NCBI RefSeq assembly: GCF_022965805.1 | Contig: NC_133101.1 | Location: forward strand, 23,646,868 to 23,710,867 | Origin: Primulina eburnea | Taxonomy: Eukaryota; Streptophyta; Magnoliopsida; Lamiales; Gesneriaceae | Direction: 5' to 3' | Length of the DNA: 64,000 nucleotides | Shown: positions 21,441 to 34,784 of the stretch, in pieces | How positions within the stretch are numbered: the first letter of the stretch is position 1 | Layout of the letters: every line of letters begins with the position of its first letter | Made by a program: the position numbers and the translations under genes | The notes under the pieces: generated by a model | What the model saw: only the letters and a program-made list of their open reading frames with translations | The model's database searches: none | Told to the model about the DNA's origin: nothing

Positions 21441-22142
21441 GAAAAAATGTGGTTTCATTTCAAAATATTTGGCTGCAGATGTTTTATTCTTGATAATGGT
21501 AAAAATCATTTAAAAACCTTTGATGCTAAATCTGCAGAGAGAATATTTCTTGGATATTCTTTAGTTAGAAAAGCTTATAGAGTTTTTAATAAAATCTCTT
21601 TAAATGTTGAAGAATCTATCTATGTTGTTTTTTATGAAAATGTGATAACTGATAAGCCAACTGATTCAGTTGGGCTAGTTGATCGTTTTACAGCTATCGG
21701 TTTGGAGGATGATAGTGAAGAAGAAAATCATATCAATAGAAATAGCCTTCAAACACCTGAACCAGAAATATTAGACCAATCAGTTGAACAGGAGCATGCT
21801 CCTGATAATCAGTTGGTGGAGCGAACTGATAATATTCAGTTACCAACTGATACAGTTCCAACTGAAACTGAAAACATTCAGTTGCCAATAGATGCAGTTG
21901 ATGATATGGAGGCAATAAGTAATGAGCTCAGATGGAATAAATCACAACCTCCAGAATTGATAATAGGTAATTCATCTGACCCGGTAAGAACAATAAATCA
22001 AATGCTTAATTTGTTCATTCATTCTGATTTTGTTTCACAACTGAAACCAAAGAAAACTGACAAAGCTCTTGCTGATCCTAACTGGATAAATGCAATGCAA
22101 GAAGAGCTAAATCAGTTTACCATAACAATGTTTGGAACTTAG
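21423..22142 (+). pseudogene. Integrase C-terminus and linker, Sirevirus-like pol
   Basis: Frame changes by one near 21433. The open stretch then carries FGCRCFILDNGKNHLKTFDAKS and ERIFLGYSLVRKAYRVFN, which is the conserved copia integrase C-terminal (GKF-like) region. An acidic linker with repeated Gln-Leu-Pro-Thr-Asp-type wording follows. It ends with [15 protein letters not shown], the lead-in to RT, before another frameshift near 22130. Confidence 0.85.
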
Positions 22143-23560
22143 TTCCAAGACCGATTTGCAAAACAATTATAAGTACAAAGTGGGTATTCAGAAATAAACT
22201 GAACGAAGATGGTTCAGTTGCACGCAACAAAGCTAGACTTGTAGCAAAAGAATATAGACAGGAAGAAGGAATTGACTACGATGAAACGTATGCACCAGTT
22301 GCAAGACTGGAAGCAATCAGAATGTTTCTTGCATATGCATCATTCAAGAACTTTAAAGTCTACCAAATGGATGTAAAAAGTGCATTTCTGAACGGTCAGT
22401 TGCAAGAAGAAGTTTATGTTGAACAACCTCCAGGTTTTATCAATCAGTCTTTTCCTGATCATATCTATCATTTGAACATAGCCTTATATGGTCTTAAACA
22501 AGCTCCAAGAGCTTGGTATGAGACACTTTCAAAATTCTTAACTGATCATGATTTTACTGTTGCATCAGTTGACAAGACGTTGTTCAAATTTTTAAGAATG
22601 ATCACATTTTACTTGTGCAAATATATGTTGATGATATTATTTTTGGGTCAACTAACCCCAAATTATGCGAGAAATTTGCCAAGTTAATGCATGATAAATT
22701 CGAGATGAGTATGATGGGTGAACTAACATTTTTCCTCGGTCTGCAAGTGAAACAACTTGGAGACTGGTATTTTTATCAGTCAGACCAAATACACGAAGGA
22801 GTTTCTGAAGAAGTTTGGTATGGAAACATGTTCAGTTGAAAGTACACCCATGAGTTCATCAGTCAAACTGGACAATGATCAAGGGGGAATATCAATTGAG
22901 ACGACACTCTACAGCGGTTTAATTGGTTCATTATTGTACCTAACTGCTAGTCATCCTGATATTGTATTTGCTGCTGGCATGTGTGCTAGATTTCAAACAA
23001 ATCCTAAGCAATCGCATTTTTCAATTGCCAAAAGAATCTTAAAATATCTAAAAGACACACAAAATGTGGGATTATGGTACGCTAAAGACTCTTCTTTCAA
23101 TTTAGTTGGATATTCATATGCAGATTATGCAGGATGTAAGCTAGATCATAAAAGCACCAGTGGATCTTGTCAGTTTCTAGGAGACAGACTGTTCTCATAG
23201 TTCCGAAAAAAGCAAACATCCATAGCTACTTCCACAACTGAAGCAGATACCTTGCTGTTGGAAGCTATTGTGCCCAACTGCTCTGGATTCAGCAACAACT
23301 GAAAGATTATGGAGTTGATGATAAAGAACCTCCCATATTTTGTGATAATACAAGCATGATTGTAATAATTTACAATCCATTTCTTCACTAAAGGACCAAG
23401 CACATTGATGTCAGGCATCACTTAATCAGAGATCATGCTCTGAAGAAAGCTATCAGATTGGAATATGTGTCAACTGAACAACAAGCTACTGACATTTTCA
23501 CCAAACCATTGCCAGAGACTAAGTTTTCTCACTTTAGTAATATACTTAGTTTAATTGATT
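22120..23560 (+). pseudogene. Reverse transcriptase and RNase H, Sirevirus-like pol
   Basis: RT blocks in order: [77 protein letters not shown], and the catalytic [13 protein letters not shown] (22618 onward) after a frameshift near 22605. The RT connection (PMSSSVKLDNDQGG, YSGLIGSLLYLTASHPDI) is at 22757-23200. RNase H includes YADYAGCKLDHKSTSGSCQF. A stop follows near 23200, and further RNase H residues (KHIDVRHHL-like, IFTKPLPE) extend to about 23525. At least three frameshifts are present. Confidence 0.9.
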
Positions 23561-24892
23561 TATCTTAATTATATCAGTTTTATCGCCACTTTGTCAATTG
23601 TTGTTCATTCAGTTTGTCATTTATCAGTTTTACCTTATCAAATGATGTCAGTTGAACATTTATCAGTTTAAGCTTATCAACTGATGTCAATTGAACATTT
23701 ATCAGTTACTATATTCAGTTCGATAACTACTTCTCAGCTAATGTTAGTTAGTGATTTATCAGTTACTATATTCAGTTCGATAACTGCTTCTCAACTGATG
23801 TTAGTTAGTCATTTATCAATTACATGTATTCAGTTTGTTATCTATTTATCAACTGATGAAAGTTAAGTTTTGCAGAAAGATAAAGAGACAACAGAAATGA
23901 TACAAATCAAGATTTCATTAAGAATGAAATCGAAACCATACAACATCATTCAGTTCTCGTTCTACAGCATTTTGCAAATCATTTAACCAGTTAATTAGTT
24001 CATGGCAATGCAGCTCTCTGAAGGACTCTGAAGAAGAGATCTTCTCAAGTTGATGCCACTCTTTTCACAGCAGCACATGAAACAGAATTGTATCAGAGGC
24101 AAGTTGTGAAACGTGAGAAACTTTAAATGCCTGAAGTATTTTCTTGCTACAGCTCTCTGCTTGGTAGTAGTAACTGAGTCGTGTCGTCGAATCGACTGGA
24201 GATCTTGAACTTTAACGCAAGAAGACATGACCTTCCTCCAAACATATTCTTCGATGTTTTTCTTCAATTGAGAAAGTGTTCTTGGTGCAACTGAGTTATG
24301 AGTTCGGCTGCAAGCATCCGAAATGCTCGAATTAGACATATTGAATTGTTATTTATCCAACATGTCTTTTTCTTCTTAATAGACATGTTACATTCGATCG
24401 TGAAGAAGATGAAAAGACTCAAGTCAACTGAACCGACTTTTGACTTATTTAGACTGAGTTTTTCTTACCCTTTTTCTTAATTTTATGCATTTATTGAGGG
24501 GGAATGTCGATTTGCAAAGTTAACTGAGAAGACAATAGTCAGTTGGTCTTCAACTCAACTGACAAAGTTTTCAACTGGTCATTCAGTTGCTGATCTAACT
24601 GATCTTCTCCGATAAGTTAACCAATAATTGGAATAATATTCTATATTAAATGATGTGACTGTTTGTCGAAGCATTAATTGTTGTCTTTCAATGTATAGTA
24701 TTTTGAAACGTGGACCCACATAATCCATGTATTTTCTACACACGTTTTTACCACACGTACAAACGTTTTGAACAGTCACGTACATAAGTACTATACCCGC
24801 TCTATTTCAGTTTTCCTCCTTACGCTTACTTCAGATTTTCAGAGCAAAAACCAAATTCAAGTTTTCTTTCTCGCAGAAAAATATTCAGTCAA
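23561..24892 (+). other. Spacer between pol and env-position ORF, Sirevirus-like
   Basis: Noncoding and rich in TCAGTT/AACTGA. It contains the tandem repeat at 23650-23860. A stretch at 24480-24500 includes a purine-rich TGAGGGGGAATG. No convincing gene is present. Confidence 0.6.
23650..23860 (+). repeat. Tandem repeats of about 57 bp (and 39 bp) in Sirevirus-like spacer
   Basis: TCAGTTACTATATTCAG recurs at 23702 and 23759, and a weaker copy starts at 23816, giving a 57-bp period with about three copies. Just before it a shorter unit beginning TTGAACATTTATCAG repeats at about 39 bp. Units differ by a few bases. Confidence 0.85.
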
Positions 24893-27760
24893 ATGGCAAA
24901 TCAGATCCCAGCTCATATCATGAATGCAATGGCAATCAACTTTGATTCAGTTATGACTGTATCAGATGAAGCTGTGAAGAACATCTTCATCAAACTGGAA
25001 GCGGCTGGACTGAAACAATTTCTGGGTTTATCTTCCCAAGAAATCTATACTAAAGAGATTCAATATCTCTATGCCAACTGCTATGTCAATCAGAACGGAA
25101 GTATCACAACTACTGTAAATGGTCAGTTGCTGATCATCGACGAGGATTTCTTCTGCAACCTATTCCAATTTCCTTCTGATGGGCTAGCAAATCTCGTTGA
25201 AGTGAAGGCATCAGATATTGGGGAGATGCAAACTCTTCTATCTGCTGATGGTTGGAAAATCAAAGTTTCCTATCCCAAGAAAGAACTGAAGACAGAAGTT
25301 CAACTACTGGCAGACATTGTAGCCAAAGGGCTATTAGCAAAGGCTGGATCCTTTGTTGCACTCACTCTTGAAAAGTTTCAAGCCATTAATATTATCATGG
25401 CTGGTCGAAGATTGAACTGGAAGAACCTTTTTTAAAAATATCTTGAGAAATATGTTTCAATTGTCTAAGCAGTCCAAAGGTTATGCGGTGCAGCTTAGCT
25501 ATTTGATGAAAGTCAAAGGGCTGGTGACTGATGATTCTGAGAAATCATCAAAACTTAAAATCTTCAACGCTAAAACTCTCCAGCTACCAAAGCAGAAATT
25601 GGAGATGTCTCCTGAGTAGTACTTGAAGATAAAGAAGGAGATTGAGACACAAGAAGCTCCCAAATCAGTTCAAAAAAAGAAAACTCTTCAGAAGAAGACG
25701 ATCAAACGCAAGTTGATAGTCAGTGATTCTGACTCTGAGAAGATTCCATCTCCCAAGGTCATCAAGAAGCCAAGGACTTTGAAGACAAAACATGCTGCTG
25801 CATTTGGAACCATACCAACTGAAAGTTTGATGCAATCGGAAGCTCAACAACCTATCAAGGCTATTCCTCTGAAAGCTTGTTACAACTGAATCCTCAACTG
25901 AGGATCAGTTACCTTTGTCTACTATTCTACCAAAGAAGAATATCACCGAAACAGGTGAAAAGAAAAAACTTTCTGGAGTTAAGGCTCCATTGATCACTAT
26001 CACTGGCTACACTTCTCTACCTTTTTCCTGACCAAAGGGGCTAGTGATCAGAGAACAAATTGATACGAATACTTCAGGGTTGAGCATTCCTCATACCCTG
26101 ACTGATTCAAAAGGCAAGGGCAAAATGCAAGAAGAGCACATGCCAACCAATGCTATCCAAACGCACGTTGATCTCATTTGGAAAGAGATCAATGAATTTT
26201 CAGAAGATAAGCTCAAGATTTATGATGAATGGCTAAAATTCAGAACATAAGCCTTTGCCAAACACTTCAGAAGAAGTCAAAACTTAAGAGATTTATTGAC
26301 TTGGAAAATGTTGTCATGAAGACAGTCAAGGCATCTATTATTGTTAAGCTTTGGCACGAAAGACCTATTTCTTCAATCAAGTGAGAGAAAAGAAGCTACA
26401 AAAGATAGTTGATGAACTGCGACTGAACTATGATCCTACCAATCCAACTACATTCAATGACAAAGCTGTGCATGACCAACTGGACTCAGATCTTCTCTCG
26501 TTGCAAATGGAAATCAAACATTGGGAAATGGATCAAGAACTGATCATTCCAGAAGCTTCCCAAGATTTCTCATCTGAAGATTTAGCTGAAGAATCAGTTC
26601 AAGAGCCTTCCAAGGACAAAGTTGCTGCATCTTCTCAACAAGCAACTGACCATTCCACATCAGTTTCTCAAAGATCATCATCTTCAGCACCTCCTTCTTC
26701 AACTGATGATCCGAAACTTTATTCTGAAGCTGAATTATCATTGGCCAATCTTGATGAGGTCATCAAGTCAGTCACTTCTGATATTCAGCTGGATACATCC
26801 AGTTCAGTTGAAGATGTTGTATTAACTGAGAAATCAGCAGATCCACCTATTGATACTGAAGCATCAGTAGATACTTTTTTCTTTTTTTTGAAAAACCAGC
26901 TGATGAAGCTGCTATTTTTGAAGAACCAGCCAAGAAGGATAATTTTGGAGGAACTGATGAGCTAGTTCAGTCAGTTGTCATGATTGAACAGCCAATTTTT
27001 GAACAAACTGAAGAGGCTCAGCTGCACTCAGTTACAATTGAAGAAGTGCCAACTGAAGAGCCTGTTTCTCAACCATCTAAAGAACCAATAAATCAACCAA
27101 CTGAAGAACCAGTTACATAACAAACTGAAGAACTTTCTTCTACTTTGGTTCTTCCTCTTGTCTCTTCTCCTCCCCAGCTTCAACAAGAACGTACAACTGA
27201 AAATATTTCAAAAATACCAGAGCATGTAACTGAAGCAACTGCCGGCTCCATGATTCTTTTTACTCAACAAGAACGGGTGCAAAGTCCAGAATCTTCCAAA
27301 GCAATGTCTCCTACTATTTCAGATACCGATGCTATGTTTGAATAGATTTAGACTGTTCATAACAACCTCAACAATATGATGAATGCTATTTCAGAAATAC
27401 ATTCGACTCAAGTTACTCACTCATTAAAGCTTAACTCAAACTATGAGTTTACTTCAAGCATACTAGATTAAATCACACAGTATATAAATTCCCTCTACTA
27501 CCAGATGGACGAAATCAAGAAAGACAGAATGTCGACTGAATCTCATTTTCAAACTCAATAATTAGTCGACAGACGCTTTGATTTTCTGCAAAGCACCTTC
27601 AACAAAAAGATTGATCTGCTGCAAGACGTTGTGCTGACTGCTGTCAAAGATATTGCAGCCGATGTTCGAATTTTATCCCGAAAAGTTGATGTGCTTGAGA
27701 AAAAAGGGAAATAGAAAGATTGATGAGAGACTAAAAGATCAGAAAGAAGACAAAGGGAAG
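24893..27760 (+). pseudogene. Env-position ORF of Sirevirus-like element
   Basis: Begins MANQIPAHIMNAMAINFDS at 24893 and is open for 180 residues (a globular part with FLGLSSQEIY and IDEDFFCNLFQFP). It continues in pieces at 25445-25889, 26044-26250, 26351-26965, 27145-27345 and to about 27715, across several frameshifts and stops. The later parts are Lys-rich (KKKTLQKKTIKRK), Ser/Glu-rich, or contain repeats of Pro-Thr-Glu-Glu-Pro type, and end in a coiled-coil-like segment (FNKKIDLLQDVV). Sireviruses are known to carry an ORF here, often called env-like. No signal peptide or membrane anchor is visible, so the envelope role is unproven. Confidence 0.72.
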
Positions 27761-27981
27761 AAGATGAAATGAAGATCAACTGACTTCATTTACTGGTTGA
27801 AAATCGTTCTTCTAATCTTTGTACGAATCTGTACATAGATTAGTTCTTGATTTTCTTTCTTTGTACGAATATATACATTAGAAGAATTATTTTATCTACA
27901 ATGAGTTCGAAGATTTTTTTTTCAGTTTAGTTGATCAGTTCATACTTTACAAGTTTTGTCAAACACCAAAAAATGAGAAAT

Positions 27982-28662
27982 TTTTGGAAACTTAATTTCG
28001 GTTGTTTTACAAAATAAGTGTTTAATTTTTTGGACTAACTAATCAAGTAACCGAACTACCTAAATTAACTGACAGATTTCCTAACTGAAGTTTAATGCGA
28101 AATTTATCAAAGGCAACTGAAACAAGCTGAACTGAACTGACGAAGACAACTGACTGATCAGTTGGAAACTGATCAGTTGATATATTCAGTTGTGAGCTTA
28201 CCAGCGATTACTTATCAGCTAATCATTCAGCTGTACACGTCATCAGTTGTAGAAAAGGACATTCAACCGACAATAGTACAAAGCAGACTGCAACTCATAG
28301 TGGAACGCCGCATTTCAGAGTCTACAGCGTACGAATGTTAGAAGAATATTGACGTGGCAATCAACGGATACAAAGATTCAAATTATATTTAATGTTACCG
28401 TTGAAGAGAAGCCTATAAATAGGTGAGAAGAGCATTTGAGAAATAAGATACACATTCTATTCTTTTAAGCTTGTTGTTACGCTGCTGAGATTACTTCTCT
28501 TATTCAAGAATCAAAAAGCTCACACTTATCAGATATATTTGTAGCATTTGAGGCTACTTTTCGAGCTAATAAGCACAAACTGTTTTGTATTTCATTTGAT
28601 CTTTAACTAGATCAGTTGTGCTAAGATCAGTCGAAGAACTGTGAGAAATTGTGTAAACTAAG
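27982..28662 (+). repeat. 3' LTR of Sirevirus-like element, first part
   Basis: Aligns with 17276-17942 of the 5' LTR. The first bases read TTTTGGAAAC where the 5' LTR has TGTTGGAAAC. The purine-rich AAAAAATGAGAAA just before it is the likely polypurine tract. It is cut at 28662 by an LTR insertion (duplication CTAAG at 28658-28662 and 58577-58581) and resumes at 58582. It has a 13-bp segment (GTTGGAAACTGATCA region) not in the 5' LTR. Confidence 0.92.
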
Positions 28663-31600
28663 TGTTGGAACTTTTCAAGTTCGTAATCTTGATTTTGATG
28701 ATAACAAAACTCATTATTTTGTTACTAATAATCTACCTTAGTGCGCAGATAGCATAAACCGATCTATTCAAGTTTACAAATCCTTAACTGAAGCTATCGG
28801 AGATACCAACTGTTTGAACCAACTGATCGCCGAAACCAAATCAGTCCAACTGGTTCTTCAAGCAAGCAGCTCAGTTGATAGTCCAGCTGATGAGTGATTC
28901 GGCAGGGAAGACCTCAAAAGCTTGGTCAGTCGATGACGTGTCCAACTAATGATGAACCCAGCTAGCCAGTTCAACTGAAGGATCTAAATCAGTTCAACTG
29001 ACGAGTCAACAGATTTAGCTAGCCCAACTGAAGATCAGTCAAGCTGACCAAAACTGAAGCATCAGTCAGAACCTTTCAGTTGTGGATCAAGAAAAGCTTA
29101 CAGCTTATGTATTCCAGCTATGCGTAAAGGTACAAACCTTTGTTCATTCAAAGGACAATAATGGCTGTTGCATCAGAGCATAAGAAGACAAAACTCTTCA
29201 GAAGGACAGACAAAAAGTCGAGACACAAAGTCCAAGAATCCAATTCAAAATGCAACGGATACAATAATTGAGTCTCACTGTCAGTTCTGAAACGTCTGCC
29301 CTTTTTTATTGCTTTAAAAGTGCCAGGAAATTTTTTTTTTCTAAATTTTCGGCCTTTTATAAATCTCATGAAAATATTTAAAATATTTTACCCATTAAAA
29401 TAAAACATCAACCAACTAACATTTTAAAAATCAAGTGAAATAGTCATAAAAATGAAATCGTCTACTGTCCTACCAAACCTAAAAAACAATAATTTGAAAA
29501 AATTAGCTCATACTAAACCTCTCAAAAATCTCTCAAAAGCATAAATAAATAAATAGTCTAAAAATCTTTAACTTAAATCATGAGTCATAAACGTAATGCG
29601 GAAAAATAGAAGCTCTGGTCCTCGGGTTGTGTGCACCGACAGTCCAGCAAAATCATCCGTCAAGACCTCCCTCATACTCACCTGCATCCATCACACTTAA
29701 TGAGTCTAAAGACTCAACACACCATAATCTTTATAACGAATAATACGTATAAAATCGCATGCAACAGTGAAAATACTTTTACGTAAAAATAACATTTCAT
29801 GACATGCATAAATAAACTTTTAACTTTTTCCTTTCCTTCAACATGACATAAAACCTTTAACATGATCATAAACATTTTCCTTTTCCTTTTTCCTTTGTTT
29901 AATTCAGATCGATAATTTTGACTTTCCTTATCATGACATGAACCTCAAAAGTCGATGGATCCATCTACATGTAACCACAGTACTAGACGGCGGGAATATC
30001 AGCGACACTCTCACAGGTCAACTGAGCCTTAGCCTATCCTTTTTCGAATAGAAATACGATCGTCGGGGTTCTCTCTGGATTTTTTTCCCCATAAATGGGC
30101 TCCCTCTGGGGCCTTTTCCCCTCACGATATTCTCATTCTTACCGTTACCACAAAATCGTTACCACATATTCGTAATGATGGAAACACGATCGTCAGGCTC
30201 CCACTGGGACCGTCACCCTCACGATATCTCCAACATTAATGAATTAGTCACAATCACTTAACTTCCTTCAACATTTTACATTCACATCACTTTAGAAAAA
30301 TTATGCATAATCATAACATTTTATTTTTGAAACCAAGCATGCAATATGTCTTTTAAATGTCTTCCTTAAATCATAAAATTCCCATAGATATTTAAAAATC
30401 ATAATTTAATCATGAACATTTCATAAACATTTAATAATAATCATAATATCATAAAAACAGAATTTAGGGCACTGCCATGACCTTTACTGATTTCTAGGTG
30501 TAAAAAGACTGTTTTACCCATAGACGTAAAATTTACCTTTTTTGACTTTTTCTTGAATTCATTGACTCTAACATAAATAAATATTTAATCTTACATAAAT
30601 TTTCTCATATTTTTATTTGGCCTAAATCGAGGACTTTTCAATTATTCTTTAACTAAAACATATTATTGCATTTTAATCCCGAATTAAACCAAACCTTAAT
30701 ATAAAATTCCCAAAGTAAAGACTTAGACTTATAACAATTATTTAAGATTAAACCTAATTTTTTATAATTTTATAAAGGTTATAACTAGGCGTTTCAATTA
30801 ACTCGTCAATTGGCGTTTCTTACGGCAATTAAATTCCGAATAAATCCAAAACTCATTATTTTGACCCTAAATTTTAAACATAGAATTTTTAATATTTATT
30901 CTACCCTTCCAAGTCTTGAGACAGACCCGTGGACCCATGGATTCAATTTTAGTTCCTAAATTTTCGTTTTTGACCCTTTATCGAACGCACCGAGCCATCT
31001 CCTAATTTACTCGAGCTACGCCCGAGCCACCTTGAGCCAAAACCTAGCCAACCCACCTAGGGATCCCACGGACCAAGCCCAGCCCAAAAAACCCGGCCCT
31101 GGCCCGCTCAAAACTTGATGGAACTTGACCCAAAAATTCTGTACGTGTGTGTGCAAGTCTCCCATGAACCATAAGACTCCTACCTAGTCTAGGACCCTTC
31201 CAGACCCTAACCACTTGACCCCTCATGACCATAAACTTACCTAGACCACGCCCAGACCAAGCCCAAACCATGTCAAAGCCTAGAACCCAGCAGCGAAGCT
31301 TCTGAATCCAAGGAACAACCTGCGCGCGATCCCCCTTGTTGCCATCCTCACGGTCACCACTTCAGCTCGAGCCAGCAGCGAACCACACCACCCTAGTGTT
31401 AGAGTAGATGCCCTACAAGTCAACTGTTGACTAGGGATTTTATTGACTCAAGTGTAAAAAACAATCTTTATTTTAATATAATTCATTATTTCATGGTTTG
31501 TTATTTCTTTATCTGTATACCCATGTTATCAAACATAGATGAAGACCTTGATTATACTTTAATACAAATGAATCGTAATTCGATGCTGAAACTCATTTGT

Positions 31601-32213
31601 AAACACTGTATGATCTAAATTCGTTCCTAGTCGAGTCAGCCGCCTAAAAAATGGATAAAGGTCGCTTGAGCTCGAGACTAGCATCTGTGATGTTGTGTAC
31701 TGCGTTTCTTGGTAAGGGCATAGAGATGTCCAAACATGCAGATGGGTAGTCATATGATGATTATACCGAACAACCCTCCATCGGACTTTCCAAGCGGTTA
31801 TCATTCATCGAGAGGATAAGTCCGTGGTTATGATTGTACACCATTAGTCCTTACGACCCGGGACAACACTGAGGCTCTATATGCTAGAGCTGTGCTTTGA
31901 CTCGTTTACTGGCTCCAGGAGAGTCATCAGGTGGCGAGGTTGGGTACAGTTGCGACACATATAGGAGCCAGTTCATTGTAGTCGGGGATTCACCGCTCAC
32001 CTACGGGTGTGGATATCCTATGTGATCTAATGAAATAATAGTGCATGGAATCTCTGGCCAGAGTACGAGATGTACGTTGGAGAAGGAGTTCTCCAAATAG
32101 TACACGCGATGCTACTATTATAGTTATCACATAGTTATCGAACTAATATGAAACCCTCGATGAACCAATGGTTGCAGATTCGATCGGGATATATGAGATG
32201 AAGGGACCGTACT

Positions 32214-33596
32214 TTGATCAGAAAACACAATTTGGAACAAGTCGTATTTCACGTCAGTTGGGCAAAATCGAATGTTATCAAGGGCTAACTGATCGCTGAA
32301 GTGACGAACTGACTGCACGAAAACAGCAATCAGTTGGGTTTGAGCAGCTGCGGTATTTTGGTCATATCTCTCAGCTCGGTTATCGAAACGAAGCGATTCA
32401 GTATGCGTTGGAAAGATAAGACAAAGATCTACAAATCATTCTGATAAGTCAAAGTCTGAATCGAAGCTTACGATGCTGATAAATGACGATGAAGCTACTG
32501 GTTCTGCACAAACTGAAATCAGCTAGACTGATTTCAGCACACCAGCTGAAACTGAACCAGCTGCTGACCAGTTGACCAACCAACTGAACCAGATGAACTG
32601 AACTGAACCAGACCAGCTGAAATGAACCAGTCGAACTGAACCAGACCAGTTGAACCAGTCCAACTGAACCAGTTGAACTGATTGACCAGTTGAGTTGACC
32701 AGAGTTGACCAGTCGGGAAATTTTCCAGCAAGACGAATTTGACCGTTGCACTTCCTGAAACAGTACAGAAACATTCCCAACGGTCATATTCTTGTGTCTA
32801 ACGTATATATCAGTGTTGGAGCTTATAAATACAACATCTTGAAGATCAAACAATAGCTTTGGAAGTGGATTCAAAGCATGGGCACTTAGCATGAATATAT
32901 CAGCTAGTTGAGAGCACAAGCCCTTGTGTGAGGAAACATTTGAGATGTACACTGTAACTGATAAATTCCTCACACACAATCACTCACACATATACAGAGA
33001 GTTTGAGCTGAAAAGTTTAGTTGAGTGAGTCTTTACACAAAGACGTAAAACATTGTGTTTGTAGTCTTTGCATATGAGACATTAAACAATATGCTGATTG
33101 TGAGGTGCTGCCTACAATCTTGAGTGCTAGGAGTTCAGTTTTAGGCAGTGGGTAAGTCCTAGCTGAATGGGTTTGTACAATGAGTTGTATAAATCAAAGT
33201 CTTCTAGTGGATCCTTCCCAAGGGGAAGAAGGGGTGACGTAGGAGTATTTGAAATCTCCGAACATCCATAAACAAATTCGTGTCTATTTCTTTATTGTAT
33301 TTACTTATCATTTCATAGTTTTAAAGATGCATTGTTGAAGCATTTTATGTGTTCTTCAAATACCAAAATATTGTACACCAAGTGTTTGATAAAATGCTTC
33401 AACTGAATATTTTAACTCATTCAACGTGCATATATTTTAAATGGTTTACAAAATATTTATTCGGTTTCTACGAAGGATTATTTCGAGTATTTTCCGCTTG
33501 GTTTGAACACCAAACTCGATTTAATTCATCGGTGTTCAATATTTCAAGAACCGAGCTATTTTAGCTCAACGATTACCCCCCTAATCGATCCTATCA
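32214..33596 (+). mobile_element. Truncated Sirevirus-related LTR inserted in copia 5' LTR
   Basis: Absent from the 3' LTR at the corresponding place (55250-55270). Its right part (GGGGTGACGTAGGAGTA, TCTCCGAACATCCATAAA, TTCCGCTTGGTTTGAA, TCATCGGTGTT) matches 58200-58500. Its middle matches the fragment at 61418-61999. It ends GATCCTATCA at 33596. The left end does not start with the usual TGTTGG and no duplication is seen, so it is 5'-truncated or rearranged. A TATA-like TATAAATAC is at 32824. Confidence 0.82.
32530..32720 (+). repeat. AACTGA/CAGTTG-rich simple-repeat block
   Basis: An irregular array of AACTGAACCAG and GACCAGTTGA units. At least seven AACTGA and four CAGTTG copies fall within about 190 bp. 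The minus-strand open frames here are only products of the repeat. Confidence 0.85.
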
Positions 33597-34771
33597 ATGA
33601 TAATCGACTGGTTCTTGCAGGCACTATCATTGATACCTTGGGGATCATGGGGCGATGCTACTAGACGCTCTTACCATGATCCGATGGGTGCAATCAGAAA
33701 TGAGTTCTGACATTCTTGATCAAGGTGTTGATGAAAAGAATGGGGCTAACTAGGGTAAGCCCGAATAAAGGATTATGTCCTGAATCACAAAGAGTTGCGA
33801 ACCCACGGCTAGCTGTATCTCTGAACCATTGAGGGTCACACAAGTACTGGATTGTTTGTTCCCGTTGAGAGAATAAATTCAAAAGTTGAATTTATATTAT
33901 ATAGTAAATTCAAGGAGTTGAATTTATGATAATTAAATTTTGAGAAAATAAATTCAAGTAGTTGAATTTATAAAATTTGAGAATTTAATTTATTAAACTC
34001 AAATTTGGGTTTATTAAATATTAAATTTTGGAGGTGATAAAAATTCAAGGAGTTGAATTTCTAATTTAAATAATAAATTCAAATGTTAAATTTATAATGT
34101 ATTTAATTTATTAAGCTCAAAAATTGAGTTGATTAATTAATAAATTAAATATGGTGGATAATATGTTTAATGGGCTTGTAGGGGTACAAATCCAACATAT
34201 TAAATAATTAAAGTTTTAATGGACTTTGATTAAATTAATTAAACTATTTGGACTAGTTCAATTAATTAAATCAAGCCCATTAATGTTAATTATGTAATTA
34301 GGGTTTAATTTAATTATAAATACACATATAAAGACAAAACCCTAGCCCCACTACCTCATATGATTCGAGACACCCACTTCCAAATAAAAGGAATATTTCG
34401 GCCACCCCTTGATTCAATTTTTAGGGTTTGAGCCGTCTCTCAAAATAATTCTCTCATATGATAAATATCTTCCAATATTTCTAGTGCGATTTTGAAGAGG
34501 ATCATTCTATTCAGTCGTGGACCTGATTAGAAGGAAGGAAAGGAATTTCTTGAAGAAAGATCGTAGGGATTCATCAAGAGCCAGATCTGTATACCGGATC
34601 GGTTGGTGTCTAGTGATTTATTCACCAAAGGTATATCTTTATCTAAACATCCTATGTATGTTTTGTTAAATCATACGAGCGCCTAAAGCAACATTATTTT
34701 GTTTTTAAAAATAAAATAAAATTTTTAAATCTTCGGCTGCGTTTGGGCGCGTAGAAAACCAGATCCAACAG

Positions 34772-34784
34772 TGATATTAGAGCC
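34772..34784 (+). promoter_or_regulatory. Primer binding site of copia element
   Basis: TGATATTAGAGCC, 1 bp after the LTR end. It differs from the initiator-Met site TGGTATCAGAGC at two positions. Confidence 0.72.

Larger units (their letters stand above)
31397..34770 (+). repeat. 5' LTR of copia element (contains a nested LTR fragment)
   Basis: TGTTAGAGTAGATGCCC...AGATCCAACA, very similar to 54438-56432. About 1379 bp is extra, all in one block near 32214-33596. A TATA-like TATAAATACA lies at 34315-34324 and is also at 55977-55986. No gene is present. Confidence 0.93.

Noticed and set aside
32449..32979. Minus-strand 176-residue frame rich in Trp-Phe-Ser-Ser and Leu-Val
   Set aside because: It is a direct translation of the AACTGA/CAGTTG simple repeat inside an LTR fragment.
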